From contig NZ_AMXA01000014.1 of the NCBI RefSeq assembly GCF_000310145.2, positions 32,385-96,384 on the forward strand: a DNA stretch of 64,000 bases, given 5' to 3'. Each line of letters opens with the position of its first letter. Positions within the stretch are counted from its first letter, which is position 1. This document shows positions 40,082 through 52,033 of this stretch, piece after piece. The notes beneath the pieces are model-generated. The model did not search any database and was not told the origin of the DNA. It saw nothing but the letters and a program-made list of their open reading frames with translations. The stretch is from Thauera sp. 28 (GTDB lineage: Bacteria; Pseudomonadota; Gammaproteobacteria; Burkholderiales; Rhodocyclaceae). The translations under genes and the position numbers were made by a program.

Positions 40082-40867
40082 TCAGGCTTCGCGGCGACGG
40101 AACACGAGCGTGTCGGCGTCCGACGCGTCGGCGGCGAAGACATAGCCCTCGCTGTCGAAGTCCTTCAAACCGTCGACCTCGTCGATGCGGTTGCGGATCA
40201 CGAAGCGACTCATCAGGCCTCGTGCACGCTTGGCGTAGAAGCTGATGATCTTGTAGCGCCCGCCCTTCCAGTCCTCGAACACCGGCGTCACCAGCCGGGC
40301 CTTGAGCAGCTTCGGCTTGACCGACTTGAAGTACTCGTCCGAGGCGAGGTTGAGCAGCACGCGCTCGCAGCCGCCCGCTGCATCGGCATCGAGCAACTGG
40401 TTGAGCGCCGCGGTGATGCGCTCGCCCCAGAACTCGTAGAGGTTCTTGCCGCGTGGGTTGGCAAGCCGCGTTCCCATCTCGAGGCGGTAGGCCTGCATGA
40501 GGTCGAGCGGACGCAGCACGCCGTAGAGGCCTGAAAGGATGCGCAGGTGGTCCTGCGCCCAGGCCAGGTCCTCTGCACTCAGGCTGCCGGCATCGAGGCC
40601 CTCATAGACATCGCCATTGAAGGCCAGCACGGCCTGCTTGGCGTTGCCGGCATCGAAAGGCAGCGACCAGTTCGCGTAGCGTGCGACGTTGAGGCTGGCG
40701 AGCTGGTCCGACAGCGACATCAGCTCGGCGATCTGTGCGGGCGAGCGCTCGCGCAGCACGTCTATGAGTTGTGCGGAATCGTCGAGGAAGTCGGGCTGGG
40801 TGCAGACAGTGGTGGTAGGCGGCGTCTCGTAGTCGAGCGCCTTGGCTGGAGAGATGACGAGGATCAT
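40082..40867 (-). CDS. yaaA: peroxide stress protein YaaA
   Basis: The 261-residue DUF328/YaaA protein begins [17 protein letters not shown] and contains [31 protein letters not shown] and [15 protein letters not shown], all family blocks. In E. coli it limits free iron during hydrogen peroxide stress and binds DNA. I start it at the ATG at 40867; the longer upstream frame has no conserved content. The 139 bp on its 5' side (40868-41006) hold no gene. Confidence 0.92.
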   Translation of the reverse strand: MILVISPAKALDYETPPTTTVCTQPDFLDDSAQLIDVLRERSPAQIAELMSLSDQLASLNVARYANWSLPFDAGNAKQAVLAFNGDVYEGLDAGSLSAEDLAWAQDHLRILSGLYGVLRPLDLMQAYRLEMGTRLANPRGKNLYEFWGERITAALNQLLDADAAGGCERVLLNLASDEYFKSVKPKLLKARLVTPVFEDWKGGRYKIISFYAKRARGLMSRFVIRNRIDEVDGLKDFDSEGYVFAADASDADTLVFRRREA

Positions 40868-41006
40868 GTGCAAAGCGAGCGGTGACAGGCGTGAAGCCCA
40901 GGGCCTTCGAATGGTAGCGCGATTCGCTGCGCCGATCGTGCTTCGAAACACGCGCAACCAATGATCGGGGTCGGCGACACGTGCCGCTGGTCATTCGAGC
41001 AGACTT

Positions 41007-41498
41007 CTACATCACCTTGAGCAGTCTCTCCGAGAGCTCGTCAGCGCGCTTGCGTCCCATTGTCGTCTCAGTGATCGCCTGTAGCCATTCGTCAAAGAGT
41101 GCACGCAGTTCTTCTTCACGCCGCGATGCGTGGATACGCTTGACGAGATCGAGCTTGGCGTAGGGGCCGTTGAAGGTGCGCAGCGTGTTCATCATGAAAT
41201 CGCGGGCCATCTGCAAGTCCTTGGCTCCGCCCGGGGCGCCCGCGAGCGCTTGAACGGCGTTGGGCGTCGGTACGGCACCCCCTGCAGGGGGTGCAGCGGC
41301 TACGCGCTCGAGAAAGCCGCCGTCCTCGAGCTCCTGAAGCGTGGCCGCGGCGTTCTCGTCACCCGAGAGCCGCGTCAGTTCGTCCAGTGTGCGCTGCCCG
41401 TCGGCCAGGATCAGAAGTCGGCGCGCGCGCGCACCGAGTCTGCCGCTACGTGTGGTGAGCTCTTCTTGCCCGCGCGCCGTCTTGACGAAACACGTCAT
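41007..41498 (-). CDS. conserved hypothetical protein
   Basis: The 163-residue product begins MTCFVKTARGQEELTTRSGR. The N-terminal half (LGARARRLLILADGQRTLDE, then LSGDENAAATLQELEDGGFL) looks like a small winged-helix or tetramerisation-type module seen in betaproteobacterial proteins. An Ala/Pro/Gly linker near 70-92 separates a helical C-terminal half (MARDFMMNTLRTFNGPYAKL, then EEELRALFDEWLQAITETTM). There is no signal or membrane segment. I cannot name a function. The gene stands alone; 173 bp separate its start from trmH. Confidence 0.6.
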   Translation of the reverse strand: MTCFVKTARGQEELTTRSGRLGARARRLLILADGQRTLDELTRLSGDENAAATLQELEDGGFLERVAAAPPAGGAVPTPNAVQALAGAPGGAKDLQMARDFMMNTLRTFNGPYAKLDLVKRIHASRREEELRALFDEWLQAITETTMGRKRADELSERLLKVM

Positions 41499-41671
41499 GG
41501 GGGTCTGTCTCCTCGTCGAGGATGCGGCCTTTGGCCGTCTGAAGGTTGGATGCACTACCTGCGGCCGGCGCACGCGCGGCACCGCCGCCGACGCCTTGCC
41601 GACTCATGCGCCGAGCATGCCGCCCGGGGTCCGCGCACGTCAAGTCGCCATGGCCGAAATGCGTGACGATT

Positions 41672-42463
41672 CTAACGCAGGCTCCGTTGCCGAACCTGCT
41701 CGAACAGGCAGACTGCCACCGCGGCGCCCACATTGAGTGACTCGACACCCGCACACATCGGGATACTGACGCGGCGGTCGGCCATCGCGAGCAGCGCGGA
41801 TGACAGGCCTTGCCCCTCTGCACCAAACAACCAGGCAACCTGCGCTCGGATGTCTATCTGGAAGAGCCCCTGTGAGCCCTCCCCGAGCGCAGTGGCAATG
41901 CGCGAGCCGGGGAAGTCCACCAGACGGTTGGGGAGGTCCACCCGCTCTTCGAGCTGGAGCAGGAAATGCGCGCCCATGCCGGCACGCAACACCCTGGGTG
42001 CCCAGGCCTGGGCACAACCTTCTCCAAGCAGGACATGGTGCACGCCCGCGGCCGCAGCCGTACGCAGAATGGTGCCGAGGTTGCCGGGATCCTGTATGCC
42101 ATCGAGCGCGAGCACGTCGGCTCTGAACGGCAAGTTGCCGGTCGGGGCGGGGAGATCGATGAGCGCCAGAATGCCTGACGGCGTATCTACCGGGCTTACG
42201 TGCGCAAACAGCGTATCGGCGAGCACGATCTGCTGTACCGCAGCTGGCGCCTTCGCTCGCAGCTGGGCAATCTCTCCGTGCTCCTCGATCCCTGCGGCAA
42301 CGATCAGGCTCTTGATCGGCCAGCCTGCAGCGAGTGCGGCGTCGATCAGGTGCACCCCGTCGAGCAAGGTCTCACCGTGCTTGCGCCGGTCGCGCGCGGA
42401 ATGCGCGAGCGCGTGCAGACGCTTCACGGTCGGGTTGTCGCGGGAGCTGATCTCCTTCGTCAT
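41672..42463 (-). CDS. SpoU/TrmH-family RNA methyltransferase
   Basis: The 263-residue protein starts with a substrate-binding domain ([20 protein letters not shown]) as in RlmB/TrmH-like enzymes. The SPOUT knot follows: motif 1 [20 protein letters not shown] near 123-142, motif 2 [10 protein letters not shown] near 212-221 and motif 3 [20 protein letters not shown] near 234-253. It should 2'-O-methylate a ribose in rRNA or tRNA; the exact nucleotide is not readable. It overlaps rnhB by ATGA and is the last gene of the long minus-strand block. Confidence 0.88.
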   Translation of the reverse strand: MTKEISSRDNPTVKRLHALAHSARDRRKHGETLLDGVHLIDAALAAGWPIKSLIVAAGIEEHGEIAQLRAKAPAAVQQIVLADTLFAHVSPVDTPSGILALIDLPAPTGNLPFRADVLALDGIQDPGNLGTILRTAAAAGVHHVLLGEGCAQAWAPRVLRAGMGAHFLLQLEERVDLPNRLVDFPGSRIATALGEGSQGLFQIDIRAQVAWLFGAEGQGLSSALLAMADRRVSIPMCAGVESLNVGAAVAVCLFEQVRQRSLR

Positions 42464-43083
42464 GGCCGAGGGCTTCCGCAGCCCTGCTCAATCAGCCTGC
42501 GCACGGGGCCGAAGCTCCTGCGGTAAAACGGCGCGACGCCATGCTTCTCCAGTGCAGCAAGGTGCGCCGGAGTTGGATAGCCCTTGTGGAGGGCCAGTCC
42601 GTAATGAGGCCAGCTCTGGTCGAGGGTGCGCATCATGCTGTCGCGGGCGGTCTTGGCCAGGATGGAGGCGGCCGAGATCGCAGGTTCGGTCGCATCGCCC
42701 TTGACGATGGCTCGCACCGCATACGGCAGGCGCGGACAGCGGTTACCGTCGACAAGTACCTGAGCGGGCTGAAGCTTCAGCGCCATCACGGCACGCTGCA
42801 TTGCCAGCATCGTTGCGTGCAGGATATTGAGCTGATCGATCTCCTCGACGCTGGCTTCGCCCAGCGCCCAGGCCAGCGCATGCTCGCGGATCTGCGTGGC
42901 CAGGCGCTCGCGCGCCTCCGCGCTGAGCTTTTTCGAGTCGGCTAGGCCGGCGATCGGACGGGTTGGGTCAAGGATCACTGCGGCTGCGACCACGGGCCCG
43001 CACAAAGGCCCGCGTCCAGCCTCGTCCACGCCGCAGACATGCGCGCCGTCCGCGTCGGCGGCTGCGAACAGGTCTCTTGTCAT
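42460..43083 (-). CDS. rnhB: ribonuclease HII
   Basis: The 207-residue enzyme has [20 protein letters not shown] near 16-35 with the catalytic Asp-Glu pair, the later Asp in VLVDGNRCP near 109-117, and [14 protein letters not shown] near 134-147. It nicks 5' to ribonucleotides embedded in DNA. The start at 43083 follows lpxB by 10 bp; the longer frame upstream overlaps lpxB. Confidence 0.93.
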   Translation of the reverse strand: MTRDLFAAADADGAHVCGVDEAGRGPLCGPVVAAAVILDPTRPIAGLADSKKLSAEARERLATQIREHALAWALGEASVEEIDQLNILHATMLAMQRAVMALKLQPAQVLVDGNRCPRLPYAVRAIVKGDATEPAISAASILAKTARDSMMRTLDQSWPHYGLALHKGYPTPAHLAALEKHGVAPFYRRSFGPVRRLIEQGCGSPRP

Positions 43084-43093
43084 CGTTCCACTC

Positions 43094-44245
43094 TCAAGGC
43101 CGCGCGCTGGCGAGGTAAGGCAGAATAGCCTCTGCCGCACGTCGCGCTGTATCCTGGCGCAAGCTCAGGTGCAGTTCCCGGAAGCGGTTCTCGGCTGCTG
43201 CCCGCCGTGCAGGGTCGCGCAGCCAATCCGCGACCGCCTCCGCGAGTCTGTCGGGTGTCGCCTCGTCTTGAAGCAGCTCGGGCACGATCGTCTCGCGACA
43301 CAGGATGTTGGGAAGCCCCACCCAGGGTAGATAGGCCATGTGCTTCATGAGTCTGTACTGCCACTTGCCGATGCGGTAGGTGATGACCATGGGGCGCTTG
43401 AGTAGTGCCGCCTCCAGACTGGCCGTGCCGCTTGCAACCAGGACAACGTCGGCTGCAGTCATCGCATCGACGGCGTGGCCGAACAGCATCCGCACTGGCA
43501 GATCGGCTGCCTGGTTACGCCGTAACGCCTCTTCAAAGATCTGTCGCGTTTCCCGCGTTGCGAGCGGCACGAGGAATATGATCTCCGGGTTGCCAGCTTG
43601 CAGTAGCCTGGCAGTGGCGATGTAGGTGTCGGCCAGGTTGCGCACCTCCGACTGGCGGCTACCAGGAAGTAGCGCGACGACTGCCGCGTTGGCGGGCACC
43701 CCCAGCCGCGCCCGTGTCTCTGCGCGATCGGGTTCGAGCGGGAACACGTCGGCGAGCGGATGCCCCACGTAGCTCACCGGAACGCCAGCACGCTCGTAGA
43801 TCTCGGGCTCGAAGGGAAACAGGCACAGCATGTGCGATACCGAACGAGCGATGCGCTTTATGCGCCCTCCCCGCCAGGCCCAGATCGACGGGCTGACGAA
43901 GTGGATGGAGGGCATGCCTTCGTCGCGTACCTTCCCCTCGAGCCACAGGTTGAAATCGGGGGCATCGACGCCGATGAATGCCGTCGGGCGCTCCTTGCGG
44001 ATCTGCGCCAGAAACGTCCGCCTGATTCCCGACAGCTCACGGTAGCGCTTCAGGGCGTCAACGTAACCATGAACCGCCAGCAGCTCGCTCGGCCAACGCA
44101 CTTCGAAGCCTTCGGCTTGCATCTTGGGGCCACCGATGCCGAAAAACTCGGCGTCCGGGATGTGCTGACGCAGCGCGCGGATGAGATGACTGGCAAGAAG
44201 ATCGCCGGAGGTTTCTCCGGCGACCATCGCGATGCGGACCTTCAT
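43094..44245 (-). CDS. lpxB: lipid-A-disaccharide synthase
   Basis: The 383-residue GT19 enzyme begins [20 protein letters not shown] and contains YFGIGG-type [40 protein letters not shown] and the [20 protein letters not shown] block. It joins UDP-diacylglucosamine and lipid X to the lipid A disaccharide at the inner membrane. It lies 15 bp after lpxA. Confidence 0.95.
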   Translation of the reverse strand: MKVRIAMVAGETSGDLLASHLIRALRQHIPDAEFFGIGGPKMQAEGFEVRWPSELLAVHGYVDALKRYRELSGIRRTFLAQIRKERPTAFIGVDAPDFNLWLEGKVRDEGMPSIHFVSPSIWAWRGGRIKRIARSVSHMLCLFPFEPEIYERAGVPVSYVGHPLADVFPLEPDRAETRARLGVPANAAVVALLPGSRQSEVRNLADTYIATARLLQAGNPEIIFLVPLATRETRQIFEEALRRNQAADLPVRMLFGHAVDAMTAADVVLVASGTASLEAALLKRPMVITYRIGKWQYRLMKHMAYLPWVGLPNILCRETIVPELLQDEATPDRLAEAVADWLRDPARRAAAENRFRELHLSLRQDTARRAAEAILPYLASARP

Positions 44246-44260
44246 TGCCGAAACCGACCC

Positions 44261-45031
44261 TCAGCGAACGATGCCACGCCCCGACTGCGCGATGAAGTCG
44301 GAGAACAGCTGGACCTCCGATTGCCCGGCAGCGAGCTCGGCGACGCTTTGACGAGCCTCCTCCAGGGACAGGCCGGAGCGATAGAGCGCGCGATAGGCAC
44401 GCTTGATCGCTGCAATGCCTTCGGCCGAGTAACCACGCCGCTTGAGGCCCTCGCTGTTGATGCCGTGCGGCTTCGCCGGATTGCCGGCAACCGTCACGAA
44501 AGGAGGCAGATCCTGCAGCAGCACCGTACCGACGCCACAAAAACTGTGGGCGCCCACGCGGCAGAACTGATGTACCCCGGTAAACCCACCGAGGATCGCC
44601 CAATCGCCCACCTGCACATGACCTGCGAGCGTCGCATTGTTGGCAAAGATCGTGTGGCTACCGACCTGGCAGTCGTGCGCGATGTGCACGTAAGCCATGA
44701 TCCAGTTGTCGTTGCCGATGCGCGTGACGTGCGCATCCTGGCTGGTACCGACGTTGAAGGAGCAGAACTCGCGGATCGTGTTGCGGTCGCCGATCTCGAG
44801 CCGGGTAGGCTCGTCATCGTACTTCTTGTCCTGCGGACTTGCGCCGATCGAGCAGAACTGAAAGATCTCGTTGTCGCGGCCGATGCGGGTGTGCCCTTCG
44901 ACCACCACGTGCGGACCGATGCGGGTACCCGCGCCGATCTCGACATGCTCGCCGATCAACGAGTAGGCCCCCACGCTGACGCCTTCCCCGAGCTTGGCGC
45001 CGGGGTGGATGATCGCGGTCGGATGAATCAT
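44261..45031 (-). CDS. lpxA: UDP-N-acetylglucosamine acyltransferase
   Basis: From [20 protein letters not shown] the product is 256 residues with the left-handed beta-helix hexapeptide pattern. The catalytic His lies in [13 protein letters not shown] (about 118-130), and the tail holds [20 protein letters not shown]. It performs the first acylation of lipid A synthesis. The start overlaps fabZ (ATGA). Confidence 0.95.
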   Translation of the reverse strand: MIHPTAIIHPGAKLGEGVSVGAYSLIGEHVEIGAGTRIGPHVVVEGHTRIGRDNEIFQFCSIGASPQDKKYDDEPTRLEIGDRNTIREFCSFNVGTSQDAHVTRIGNDNWIMAYVHIAHDCQVGSHTIFANNATLAGHVQVGDWAILGGFTGVHQFCRVGAHSFCGVGTVLLQDLPPFVTVAGNPAKPHGINSEGLKRRGYSAEGIAAIKRAYRALYRSGLSLEEARQSVAELAAGQSEVQLFSDFIAQSGRGIVR

Positions 45032-45462
45032 AGGGTCTTGATCGCACACATCAGTTCGGCTTCTGCGGCGAGTTCGCCATCCACGCTCGCACGCGCCTTG
45101 TATTTGTAGATGTTGCGCTTGGACTGGGTGATCTCGACGTCGAATATCAACTGGTCACCCGGTACGACCGGCCGCTTGAAGCGCGCGTTGTCGATGCCGG
45201 CGAAGTAGACGACCGAGTTGTCATCGGGCTTGACGCCACTGCTCTTGAACGAAAGCAGCGCTGCGGTCTGCGCCATGGCTTCGATGATCAGGACTCCAGG
45301 CATCACCGGGTGGTGGGGGAAATGGCCCGGGAAAAAGGGCTCGTTCATGGTGACGTTCTTCAAGCCGCGCGCACGCACGCCCGGCTCGATCTCCAGCATG
45401 CGATCCACAAGGAGGAAGGGGTAGCGATGCGGCAGGTACTGCAGGATTTCCTTGATGTCCAT
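45028..45462 (-). CDS. fabZ: 3-hydroxyacyl-ACP dehydratase FabZ
   Basis: This 144-residue hotdog-fold enzyme contains [16 protein letters not shown] and the active-site [20 protein letters not shown] with catalytic His and Glu. It dehydrates beta-hydroxyacyl-ACPs and competes with LpxA/LpxD for hydroxymyristoyl-ACP. It is nested between lpxD and lpxA, 6 bp after lpxD. Confidence 0.96.
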   Translation of the reverse strand: MDIKEILQYLPHRYPFLLVDRMLEIEPGVRARGLKNVTMNEPFFPGHFPHHPVMPGVLIIEAMAQTAALLSFKSSGVKPDDNSVVYFAGIDNARFKRPVVPGDQLIFDVEITQSKRNIYKYKARASVDGELAAEAELMCAIKTL

Positions 45463-45468
45463 GACGGC

Positions 45469-46506
45469 TCAGCCTGGGTCGCGGTCCTTGGGACCGTCGT
45501 TGTTCTGTTGTTCGAGATGGCGCACTCGTTTGGCGAGCGCGTCGAGATGACGTAGATGCGAGAAGTTCCTGACCCAGTCGCCGTGCGTCTGAAGAGGCAG
45601 GTTGCTGGTGTACACCCCCGCCTTGGGAATCGACTTGGCAACCAGAGTCCAGGCGGAGACCACAACGTCATCGGCGATGTTCAGATGCCCCGAAATGCCG
45701 GCCTGGCCACCGATCATGCAGCGTGCGCCGATCTGGGCACTTCCTGCAACACCGGCGCAACCCGCCATGATCGTGTGATCGCCGATGCGTACGTTGTGTG
45801 CGATCTGGATCAGGTTGTCGAGCTTGACGCCATCGCCGATAACCGTATCGTCGAGCGCCCCTCGGTCGATCGTGGTGTTGGCACCGATCTCCACGTCGTT
45901 GCCAATGAGTACGCGTCCAACCTGAGGAATCTTGACCCACGCACCCGAACGTTCGCGGGCAAAGCCGAACCCGTCGGCGCCGATCACCACGCCGGCATGC
46001 AGGATGCAATCCTCACCGATCACGCAATCGTGGTAGATGGTGACATTCGCGACCAGGCGGGTTCCCCGCCCGATCCGGGAGCCGCGCCCGACATGACAGT
46101 TTGGTCCGATCACGACGTCTTCGCCGAGCTCGACCCCCTCTTCAATCGACGCGCCGGGCCCTACCTGAACGCTGTCGGGCACCGCACAGGCGACTGCAGC
46201 GAGGCGATGAACGCCCGGCTGCACCGCCGGAGGCGGACTGAACAGTTGGGCGACGCGTGCAAAGTAGAGGTAAGGGTCGGGGGTGACGATGAGGCTGCGA
46301 CCACTCATCTGCTCGACGGCATCGGGGCTGACGATAAGTGCCGACGCCGCACAGGCCCTGGCTTGCGCGACGTACTTGCGGTTGGCGAGAAAAGCCAGGT
46401 CACCCTCCCCGGCCTGCTCGAGCGTGGCAACGCGTGCAACCGCAAGTGCCGGTTCGCCCAGCAGATCACCCCCGAGGCGATCGACGATTTCCTGAAGCTG
46501 GAACAT
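45469..46506 (-). CDS. lpxD: UDP-3-O-(hydroxyacyl)glucosamine N-acyltransferase
   Basis: The 345-residue protein has the LpxD N-terminal uridine-binding domain ([20 protein letters not shown]), a long hexapeptide-repeat helix with the catalytic His in [13 protein letters not shown] near 233-245, and a coiled C-terminal tail ([14 protein letters not shown]). The tail ends in a polar Asn/Asp-rich stretch. It adds the second hydroxyacyl chain in lipid A synthesis. Confidence 0.95.
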   Translation of the reverse strand: MFQLQEIVDRLGGDLLGEPALAVARVATLEQAGEGDLAFLANRKYVAQARACAASALIVSPDAVEQMSGRSLIVTPDPYLYFARVAQLFSPPPAVQPGVHRLAAVACAVPDSVQVGPGASIEEGVELGEDVVIGPNCHVGRGSRIGRGTRLVANVTIYHDCVIGEDCILHAGVVIGADGFGFARERSGAWVKIPQVGRVLIGNDVEIGANTTIDRGALDDTVIGDGVKLDNLIQIAHNVRIGDHTIMAGCAGVAGSAQIGARCMIGGQAGISGHLNIADDVVVSAWTLVAKSIPKAGVYTSNLPLQTHGDWVRNFSHLRHLDALAKRVRHLEQQNNDGPKDRDPG

Positions 46507-46519
46507 CCTGTCAGTGGGC

Positions 46520-47020
46520 TTACTTCGCGGCTGACAGGGCCTTGATGACCTTGTCGGTAATGTCGATGCGCGGGCTGGCGTAGACCGCCTCCTGAAGGAT
46601 GATGTCGTACTTCTCGCTCTCGGCAATCTGCTTGACCGTGCGGTTGGCTTGGTCGAGCACCGATGCCAGTTCTTCGTTACGCCGCTGGTTGAGATCCTCG
46701 CGGAACTCGCGCTGCTTGCGCTGGAAGTCGCGGTTCAACTCGTTGAACGTACGCTCCTTGTTGCGGCGGTCGTTCTCGCTCATCGTGGGCGCGTTACGCT
46801 CGAGGTCTTCCTGCATCGATTGCAGGTCGCGGGCCAGGCGCTGGAGCTCCTGGTCACGCTTCTCGAATTCCTTCTCGAGGCGTTGCTGAGCGCGGACGGC
46901 GGGAGCCGCCTCGCGCATCAGGCGATCCGAGTTGACAAAGCCGATCTTGGATTCGGCGATTGCAGCCTGGGACGCCCCAAGCAACGCTGCAGCGATCAGG
47001 GAAAGGGGGATGAATCTCAC
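46520..47020 (-). CDS. skp: periplasmic chaperone Skp (OmpH)
   Basis: The 166-residue protein has a Sec signal ([20 protein letters not shown], cleaved before [13 protein letters not shown]). A long charged coiled coil (about 40-125) forms the tentacles of the trimer. It carries unfolded outer-membrane proteins to BamA, encoded 34 bp upstream. Confidence 0.93.
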   Translation of the reverse strand: MRFIPLSLIAAALLGASQAAIAESKIGFVNSDRLMREAAPAVRAQQRLEKEFEKRDQELQRLARDLQSMQEDLERNAPTMSENDRRNKERTFNELNRDFQRKQREFREDLNQRRNEELASVLDQANRTVKQIAESEKYDIILQEAVYASPRIDITDKVIKALSAAK

Positions 47021-47054
47021 ATGTGCCTCCGGGAAACTCTCTTATGCCGGCGCG

Positions 47055-49412
47055 TCAGAAGACACTGCCAAGTTGGAACTGGAACCGCTGGATCTCGTCG
47101 TTATCCTGCTTCTTGAGCGGGTGACCGAAACTGAACTTGAGGGGGCCGATCGGCGAACTCCAGGAGAACGCCAGGCCGGTACTGTAGCGCAGGTCACTGA
47201 AGCGAACCTTCTGGTTGACGAAGTTGTCACTGCCCAGCGGCCGCTCGTCCTCACCCCACACGTAGCCGGCATCGAAGAAGGCTGAGATACGGAAGGAACG
47301 ATCCTGACCCGAGCCCGGCATGGGGAAGAAGAACTCGGCGTTGCCTACCACCTTGCGGGTACCGCCGGTCGAGGTTACGTCACCGTCTGTGTCGCGGAAC
47401 TTCGGACCGATCGAGCCCTGATCGAAGCCGCGTACCGAGCCGATGCCGCCGACGTAGTAATTCTTGTAGAACGGCACATCCTTGCCACCAAAGCCCTTCG
47501 CGTAACCGACGTCCGCGTTGAGCATCAGAGCATAGTCACGTCCGATCGGGAACCAGTGCTGGTACTGGTAGCCCAGCTTGCCATAGCGCAGATCGCCAAC
47601 AGGAACCGTTGCTTCACCGTACAGGCGCTGATAGCTGCCAGAACGCGGATAGATGAAGCTGTCGCGGCTGTCGCGCGACCAGCCGACCGTCGCCAGCAGG
47701 CTGCGCACGGTCACCGTACCGGTGCCGTCGGTATTGTTGCAACCGCCGTAGTCCTTGCAGAAGTCCTTATAGAGCTTGGGACTCTGCGGGTACGTCGTAA
47801 TCTCGGTCTGGTCGGCGGTCAGGCCGAAGTTGACCTGGTCATCCTCGGCAATCGGCCATCCCAGGCGAATGCCGGCACCTGTGGACACGGTCTTGTAGGG
47901 CGACACCGAGTCGAGCTCATCGGCGTCGTAGGTGCGGTGATAGACATCCCAGCCCAGGCTCACGCCATCGGGGGTGAAATAGGGGTTGGTGAACGACAAC
48001 GCGAGTGTGCGGCTCGACTTGCTGGTGTTCAGGCCAAAGGTCAGCGCGTTGCCGCTGCCGAACAGGTTCTGCTGGGAAATCGACGCCGACAGAACGATGT
48101 TCTCGGCACTGGAGAAGCCAGCGCCGAGCATCAGGTTGCCGGTCGGTCTTTCCTTGACGGTGAAGTTGGCGTCGACCTGGTCGGTGGTACCCGCCACCGC
48201 AGGTGTCTCCACGGTCACTTCGTCGAAGAAGCCCAGGCGATCGATGCGGGTCCGCGAGCGATTGATGGCCGAGGCATCGTACCAACCGCCTTCCATCTGG
48301 CGCATCTCTCGGCGCACTACCTCGTCGCGCGTCTTGGTGTTGCCGCCGATGTTGATCCGACGGACATAGACCCTGCGTCCCGGATCGACGAAAACCGTGA
48401 ACTCGACTTCACGCTTTTCCTTGTCCACTTCGGGGGCAGCGTTCACGTTGGCGAAGGCATAACCCTCGTTGCCGAGTCGGTCCGTGATGGCCTTGGTAGT
48501 CTCGGTGAGGCGTTCGCGGGAGAAGGTCTCGCCCGGACGGATACGCGTCAGCGCGAGGTATTCCGATTCAGGCAGGACGAGATCACCGGTGAAACGTACG
48601 CCGGTGACGGTGTACTTCTCGCCCTCGGTGATGTTGATGGTGATGTAGATGTCCTGTTTGTCCGGCGTGATCGATACCTGGGTCGAGTCGATGTTGAAAT
48701 CGAGATAGCCCTGGTTCAGGTAATAGGAGCGCAGGCTCTCCAGGTCAGCCGACAGTTTCTGACGGGAGTACTGATCATTCTTGGTGTACCACGTCAACCA
48801 GCCCGGTGTGGTGAGCTGCATCTGGCTGATTAGGTCCTTGGTGCGGAAGGCATTGGCACCCACGATATTGATCTGGCGGATCTTGGCGACACCGCCTTCC
48901 TCGACGGCAAAGTTGATCCCCACCCGATTACGCTCGAGCGGCGTGACCGTCGTCTTCACCGTGGCCGCATACTTGCCGCGCGACAGATACTGACGCTTGA
49001 GTTCTTGTTCGGCACGTTCGAGCAAAGCACGATCGAAAATCCGGGACTCGGCGAGACCGACCTCGCGAAGCCCCTTCTTGAGCGCATCCTTGTCGAACTC
49101 CTTGACGCCGTCGAAGGTGATGTCGGCGATCGCCGGTCGCTCATCAACGACCACCACGATGACCTCGCCTTCGGTCTCGATGCGTACGTCGCTGAAGAAA
49201 CCGGTTGCGAACAATGCGCGGATCGCGTCAGCCGCCTGTGACTCAGTAAAGGTGTCGCCGACACGCACCGGAAGATAATTGAAGACGGTGCCAGCTTCGG
49301 TGCGCTGGATACCCTCGACACGGATGTCCTTGACCACGAAGGGATCGAATGCAAACGCCGGGGCAGCGGCAAGGAGGGCCATGACGAGCCCGGGCAGGAG
49401 CTTGCGTTTCAT
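47055..49412 (-). CDS. bamA: outer-membrane assembly protein BamA
   Basis: The 785-residue Omp85 protein has a signal peptide ([20 protein letters not shown]). Five POTRA domains occupy about 25-425 (first one [20 protein letters not shown]). A 16-strand barrel carries the conserved [12 protein letters not shown] loop-6 motif near 665-677 and ends [10 protein letters not shown] with C-terminal Phe. It inserts beta-barrel proteins into the outer membrane. It lies 9 bp after rseP. Confidence 0.97.
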   Translation of the reverse strand: MKRKLLPGLVMALLAAAPAFAFDPFVVKDIRVEGIQRTEAGTVFNYLPVRVGDTFTESQAADAIRALFATGFFSDVRIETEGEVIVVVVDERPAIADITFDGVKEFDKDALKKGLREVGLAESRIFDRALLERAEQELKRQYLSRGKYAATVKTTVTPLERNRVGINFAVEEGGVAKIRQINIVGANAFRTKDLISQMQLTTPGWLTWYTKNDQYSRQKLSADLESLRSYYLNQGYLDFNIDSTQVSITPDKQDIYITINITEGEKYTVTGVRFTGDLVLPESEYLALTRIRPGETFSRERLTETTKAITDRLGNEGYAFANVNAAPEVDKEKREVEFTVFVDPGRRVYVRRINIGGNTKTRDEVVRREMRQMEGGWYDASAINRSRTRIDRLGFFDEVTVETPAVAGTTDQVDANFTVKERPTGNLMLGAGFSSAENIVLSASISQQNLFGSGNALTFGLNTSKSSRTLALSFTNPYFTPDGVSLGWDVYHRTYDADELDSVSPYKTVSTGAGIRLGWPIAEDDQVNFGLTADQTEITTYPQSPKLYKDFCKDYGGCNNTDGTGTVTVRSLLATVGWSRDSRDSFIYPRSGSYQRLYGEATVPVGDLRYGKLGYQYQHWFPIGRDYALMLNADVGYAKGFGGKDVPFYKNYYVGGIGSVRGFDQGSIGPKFRDTDGDVTSTGGTRKVVGNAEFFFPMPGSGQDRSFRISAFFDAGYVWGEDERPLGSDNFVNQKVRFSDLRYSTGLAFSWSSPIGPLKFSFGHPLKKQDNDEIQRFQFQLGSVF

Positions 49413-49421
49413 GCAGGAGGT

Positions 49422-50786
49422 TCAGCCGGAAATGAGACGATTGATGTCGTTGAAGAAGGCGAATGCCATCAGCATCACGAGCAAAGCCAGACCGATCTGT
49501 TGACCGATCTCCATGACACGTTCTGGAATGGGTCCGCCCTTGATGATTTCGACCGTATAGTACATCAAGTGCCCCCCGTCCAGAACGGGGATGGGGAGCA
49601 GGTTGAGTACCCCGAGACTGATGCTGATCAGGGCCACGAACTTGAGGTAATGGCTCAGTCCAAGTTGCGCAGTCTGGCCTGCGTAATCGGCGATCGTGAC
49701 CGGGCCGGAGAGGTTCTTCCACGACACCTCACCGGTGAACATGCGCCCGATCATGCGCAAGCTCAGCACACTGGTTTCCCAGGTCTGGCGCACCGCCTTG
49801 GCCATTGCCTCGAGCGGGCCGTAGCGCACCTCGGCAAACATCGACAACCCGCCAGGTGCCGGGTCGGCAACACCGACACCGATGCGTCCCACCCGCGCCC
49901 CCCCCTCGTTCGCCTCATCGGGCGTCACCACTACCGAGAACGCCGCGGCGTCGCGGCGAAGGTCGAAGCGCAACTCACGCCCCGCACCGTCTCGGACGAT
50001 CTGCACGAGATCACTCCACGACGTTATGGCGACACCGTCTATCGCAGTCACTTCGTCCCCGGACTGCAGGCCCGCGCGCGCGGCAGCCCCGCCTTCAACC
50101 AGACGCCCGATGACTGCGGGAATCTGCGGACGCCAGGGTTTGAGTCCAAGTCGTGCGATCAGATCGCCACTGTCATCGTCAATGCGCACTCCCGCAAGAT
50201 CGAGCCTGCGGAACGCCTCCACATCTTCGAGCGTACGTACGCGCAGCACGACCTCGCGCTGATCGAGCGTATGTTGCAGCAGGATCCAGCGCAGGTCCTG
50301 CCAGCTGCGCACCGACTGTTCGTCCACCGCCAACACCAGGTCGCCGTCACGCACACCCGCCGCCTCGGCAACCTGCGGCGTTTCAGATAGTGCGACGCGC
50401 GCCCGCAGTTCGTCCGTGCCAGCGACAAAAAGGCCCCAATAGAGCACGATCGCAAGCAGGAAGTTGGCCAGGGGGCCGGCGGCAACGATTGCGAAGCGGC
50501 GGTAGACCGATTGCCGGTTGAAGGTGCGATGCAGCTCTTCCGGCGCGACCGCAGCTTCGCGCTCGTCGAGCATCTTGACGTAGCCGCCCAATGGAAAGGC
50601 GGCAAGAGCCCATTCGGTGCCATCGCGACCCGCACGGCGAACGATCAGAGGCTTGCCGAAGCCGATCGAGAAGCGCAGCACCTTGACGCCACACCAACGT
50701 GCAACGAGGTAGTGGCCCAGCTCGTGCACGAGGATGAGCACACCCAGCGCAAGCGCAAATGGAAGGAGGTAGTCTAGAAGGTTCAT
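49422..50786 (-). CDS. rseP: site-2 intramembrane protease RseP
   Basis: The 454-residue zinc protease has HELGH at 21-25, two PDZ domains in the middle and the third metal ligand in [15 protein letters not shown] near 397-411. It cleaves anti-sigma-E after site-1 cutting and clears signal-peptide remnants. The start overlaps dxr (ATGA); the longer upstream frame is inside dxr. Confidence 0.95.
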   Translation of the reverse strand: MNLLDYLLPFALALGVLILVHELGHYLVARWCGVKVLRFSIGFGKPLIVRRAGRDGTEWALAAFPLGGYVKMLDEREAAVAPEELHRTFNRQSVYRRFAIVAAGPLANFLLAIVLYWGLFVAGTDELRARVALSETPQVAEAAGVRDGDLVLAVDEQSVRSWQDLRWILLQHTLDQREVVLRVRTLEDVEAFRRLDLAGVRIDDDSGDLIARLGLKPWRPQIPAVIGRLVEGGAAARAGLQSGDEVTAIDGVAITSWSDLVQIVRDGAGRELRFDLRRDAAAFSVVVTPDEANEGGARVGRIGVGVADPAPGGLSMFAEVRYGPLEAMAKAVRQTWETSVLSLRMIGRMFTGEVSWKNLSGPVTIADYAGQTAQLGLSHYLKFVALISISLGVLNLLPIPVLDGGHLMYYTVEIIKGGPIPERVMEIGQQIGLALLVMLMAFAFFNDINRLISG

Positions 50787-51970
50787 CGGCCAGGGGTTCG
50801 GTTGCGGATCTCGGCATGCGCCCATTCCCGAGCGCACGCATCGGCTGCGAAAACAGCCTCCAGGCAATCGACCGCAAGGCCGGCACTGCGTTCCAGGCAG
50901 CGCTCGATAACGCGGGCGATATCGAGAAAGCCGATACGATGATCCAGGAAGGCCGCGACAGCCTCCTCGTTGGCGGCGTTGAGCACCGCGGCTGCGGCGC
51001 CTCCCTCGCGCAGCGCGTCGAAAGCGAGACGCAGGCATGGAAAGCGCGCAAAGTCCGGCCGTTCGAAATCGAGCCGCGCAATCTCGAACAGGTCGAGTGG
51101 CCTGACGCCAGCCTCGATGCGCTCGGGCCAGGCCATCGCGTGCGCGATCGGGGTGCGCATGTCAGGATTGCCAAGCTGAGCGAGCACCGACCCATCCGCG
51201 TACTCCACCATCGAGTGGATAACGCTCTGGCGATGCACGACCACCTCGATCATGTCGGCAGGCACGCCAAACAGCCAATGGGCCTCGATGACCTCGAGCC
51301 CCTTGTTCATCATGCTGGCAGAATCGACGGAGATCTTGCGGCCCATCACCCAGTTCGGATGCGCGCACGCCTGCTCTGGCGTCACTGCCTCGAGGTTGGC
51401 CAGCGGCGTCTCGCGAAACGGACCGCCAGATGCAGTCAGGAGAATGCGCCGCACTCCAGCCGGCGACGGCTCCCGGGCATAACCCTGCGGCAGCGCCTGA
51501 AACACGGCGTTGTGCTCGCTGTCGATCGGCAGCAACTGCGCTCCGCTGTCGGCTACTGCGCGCATGAAGATCGCACCGGACAGCACCAGCGCCTCCTTGT
51601 TGGCGAGCAGCACCTTCTTGCCGGCCCGCGCAGCAGCCAGCGTCGGCTTCAGCCCGGCCGCGCCAACAATGGCCGCCATCACCATATCGACATCAGCAGC
51701 TGAAGCGACGCCCTCAAGGGCAGCCTCGCCATGAAGCACCTCTGTTGGACAGCCCCGCGCCCGTAATGCAGCAGCCAGGCGCTGGGCGGCTTCCGGACTC
51801 CCTACGACGGCATGGCGGGGGCGAAAGCGCAGGCAGGGCTCGACCAGCTTGTCGTCCTGGCGATGCGCCGTGAGTGCGAACACCTCGAAGCGGTCGGGGT
51901 GGCGCCCAACAACGTCCAGGGTGCTCTGGCCGATCGATCCGGTCGCCCCAAGAATGGTGATGCGCTGCAT
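50783..51970 (-). CDS. dxr: 1-deoxy-D-xylulose-5-phosphate reductoisomerase
   Basis: The 395-residue enzyme begins with the NADPH motif [18 protein letters not shown]. It contains [38 protein letters not shown] and [19 protein letters not shown] with the metal and substrate residues. It commits carbon to the MEP isoprenoid pathway that feeds UppS here and the hpn genes 14 kb away. The ATG at 51970 is chosen; an upstream in-frame ATG has no conserved residues. Confidence 0.96.
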   Translation of the reverse strand: MQRITILGATGSIGQSTLDVVGRHPDRFEVFALTAHRQDDKLVEPCLRFRPRHAVVGSPEAAQRLAAALRARGCPTEVLHGEAALEGVASAADVDMVMAAIVGAAGLKPTLAAARAGKKVLLANKEALVLSGAIFMRAVADSGAQLLPIDSEHNAVFQALPQGYAREPSPAGVRRILLTASGGPFRETPLANLEAVTPEQACAHPNWVMGRKISVDSASMMNKGLEVIEAHWLFGVPADMIEVVVHRQSVIHSMVEYADGSVLAQLGNPDMRTPIAHAMAWPERIEAGVRPLDLFEIARLDFERPDFARFPCLRLAFDALREGGAAAAVLNAANEEAVAAFLDHRIGFLDIARVIERCLERSAGLAVDCLEAVFAADACAREWAHAEIRNRTPGR

Positions 51971-52033
51971 TGCGTGTTCAGCCTCGAGAAATGCGGCCCT
52001 GAGGAGCATGAGCGGCAAAGCCGCTGCGGGGCC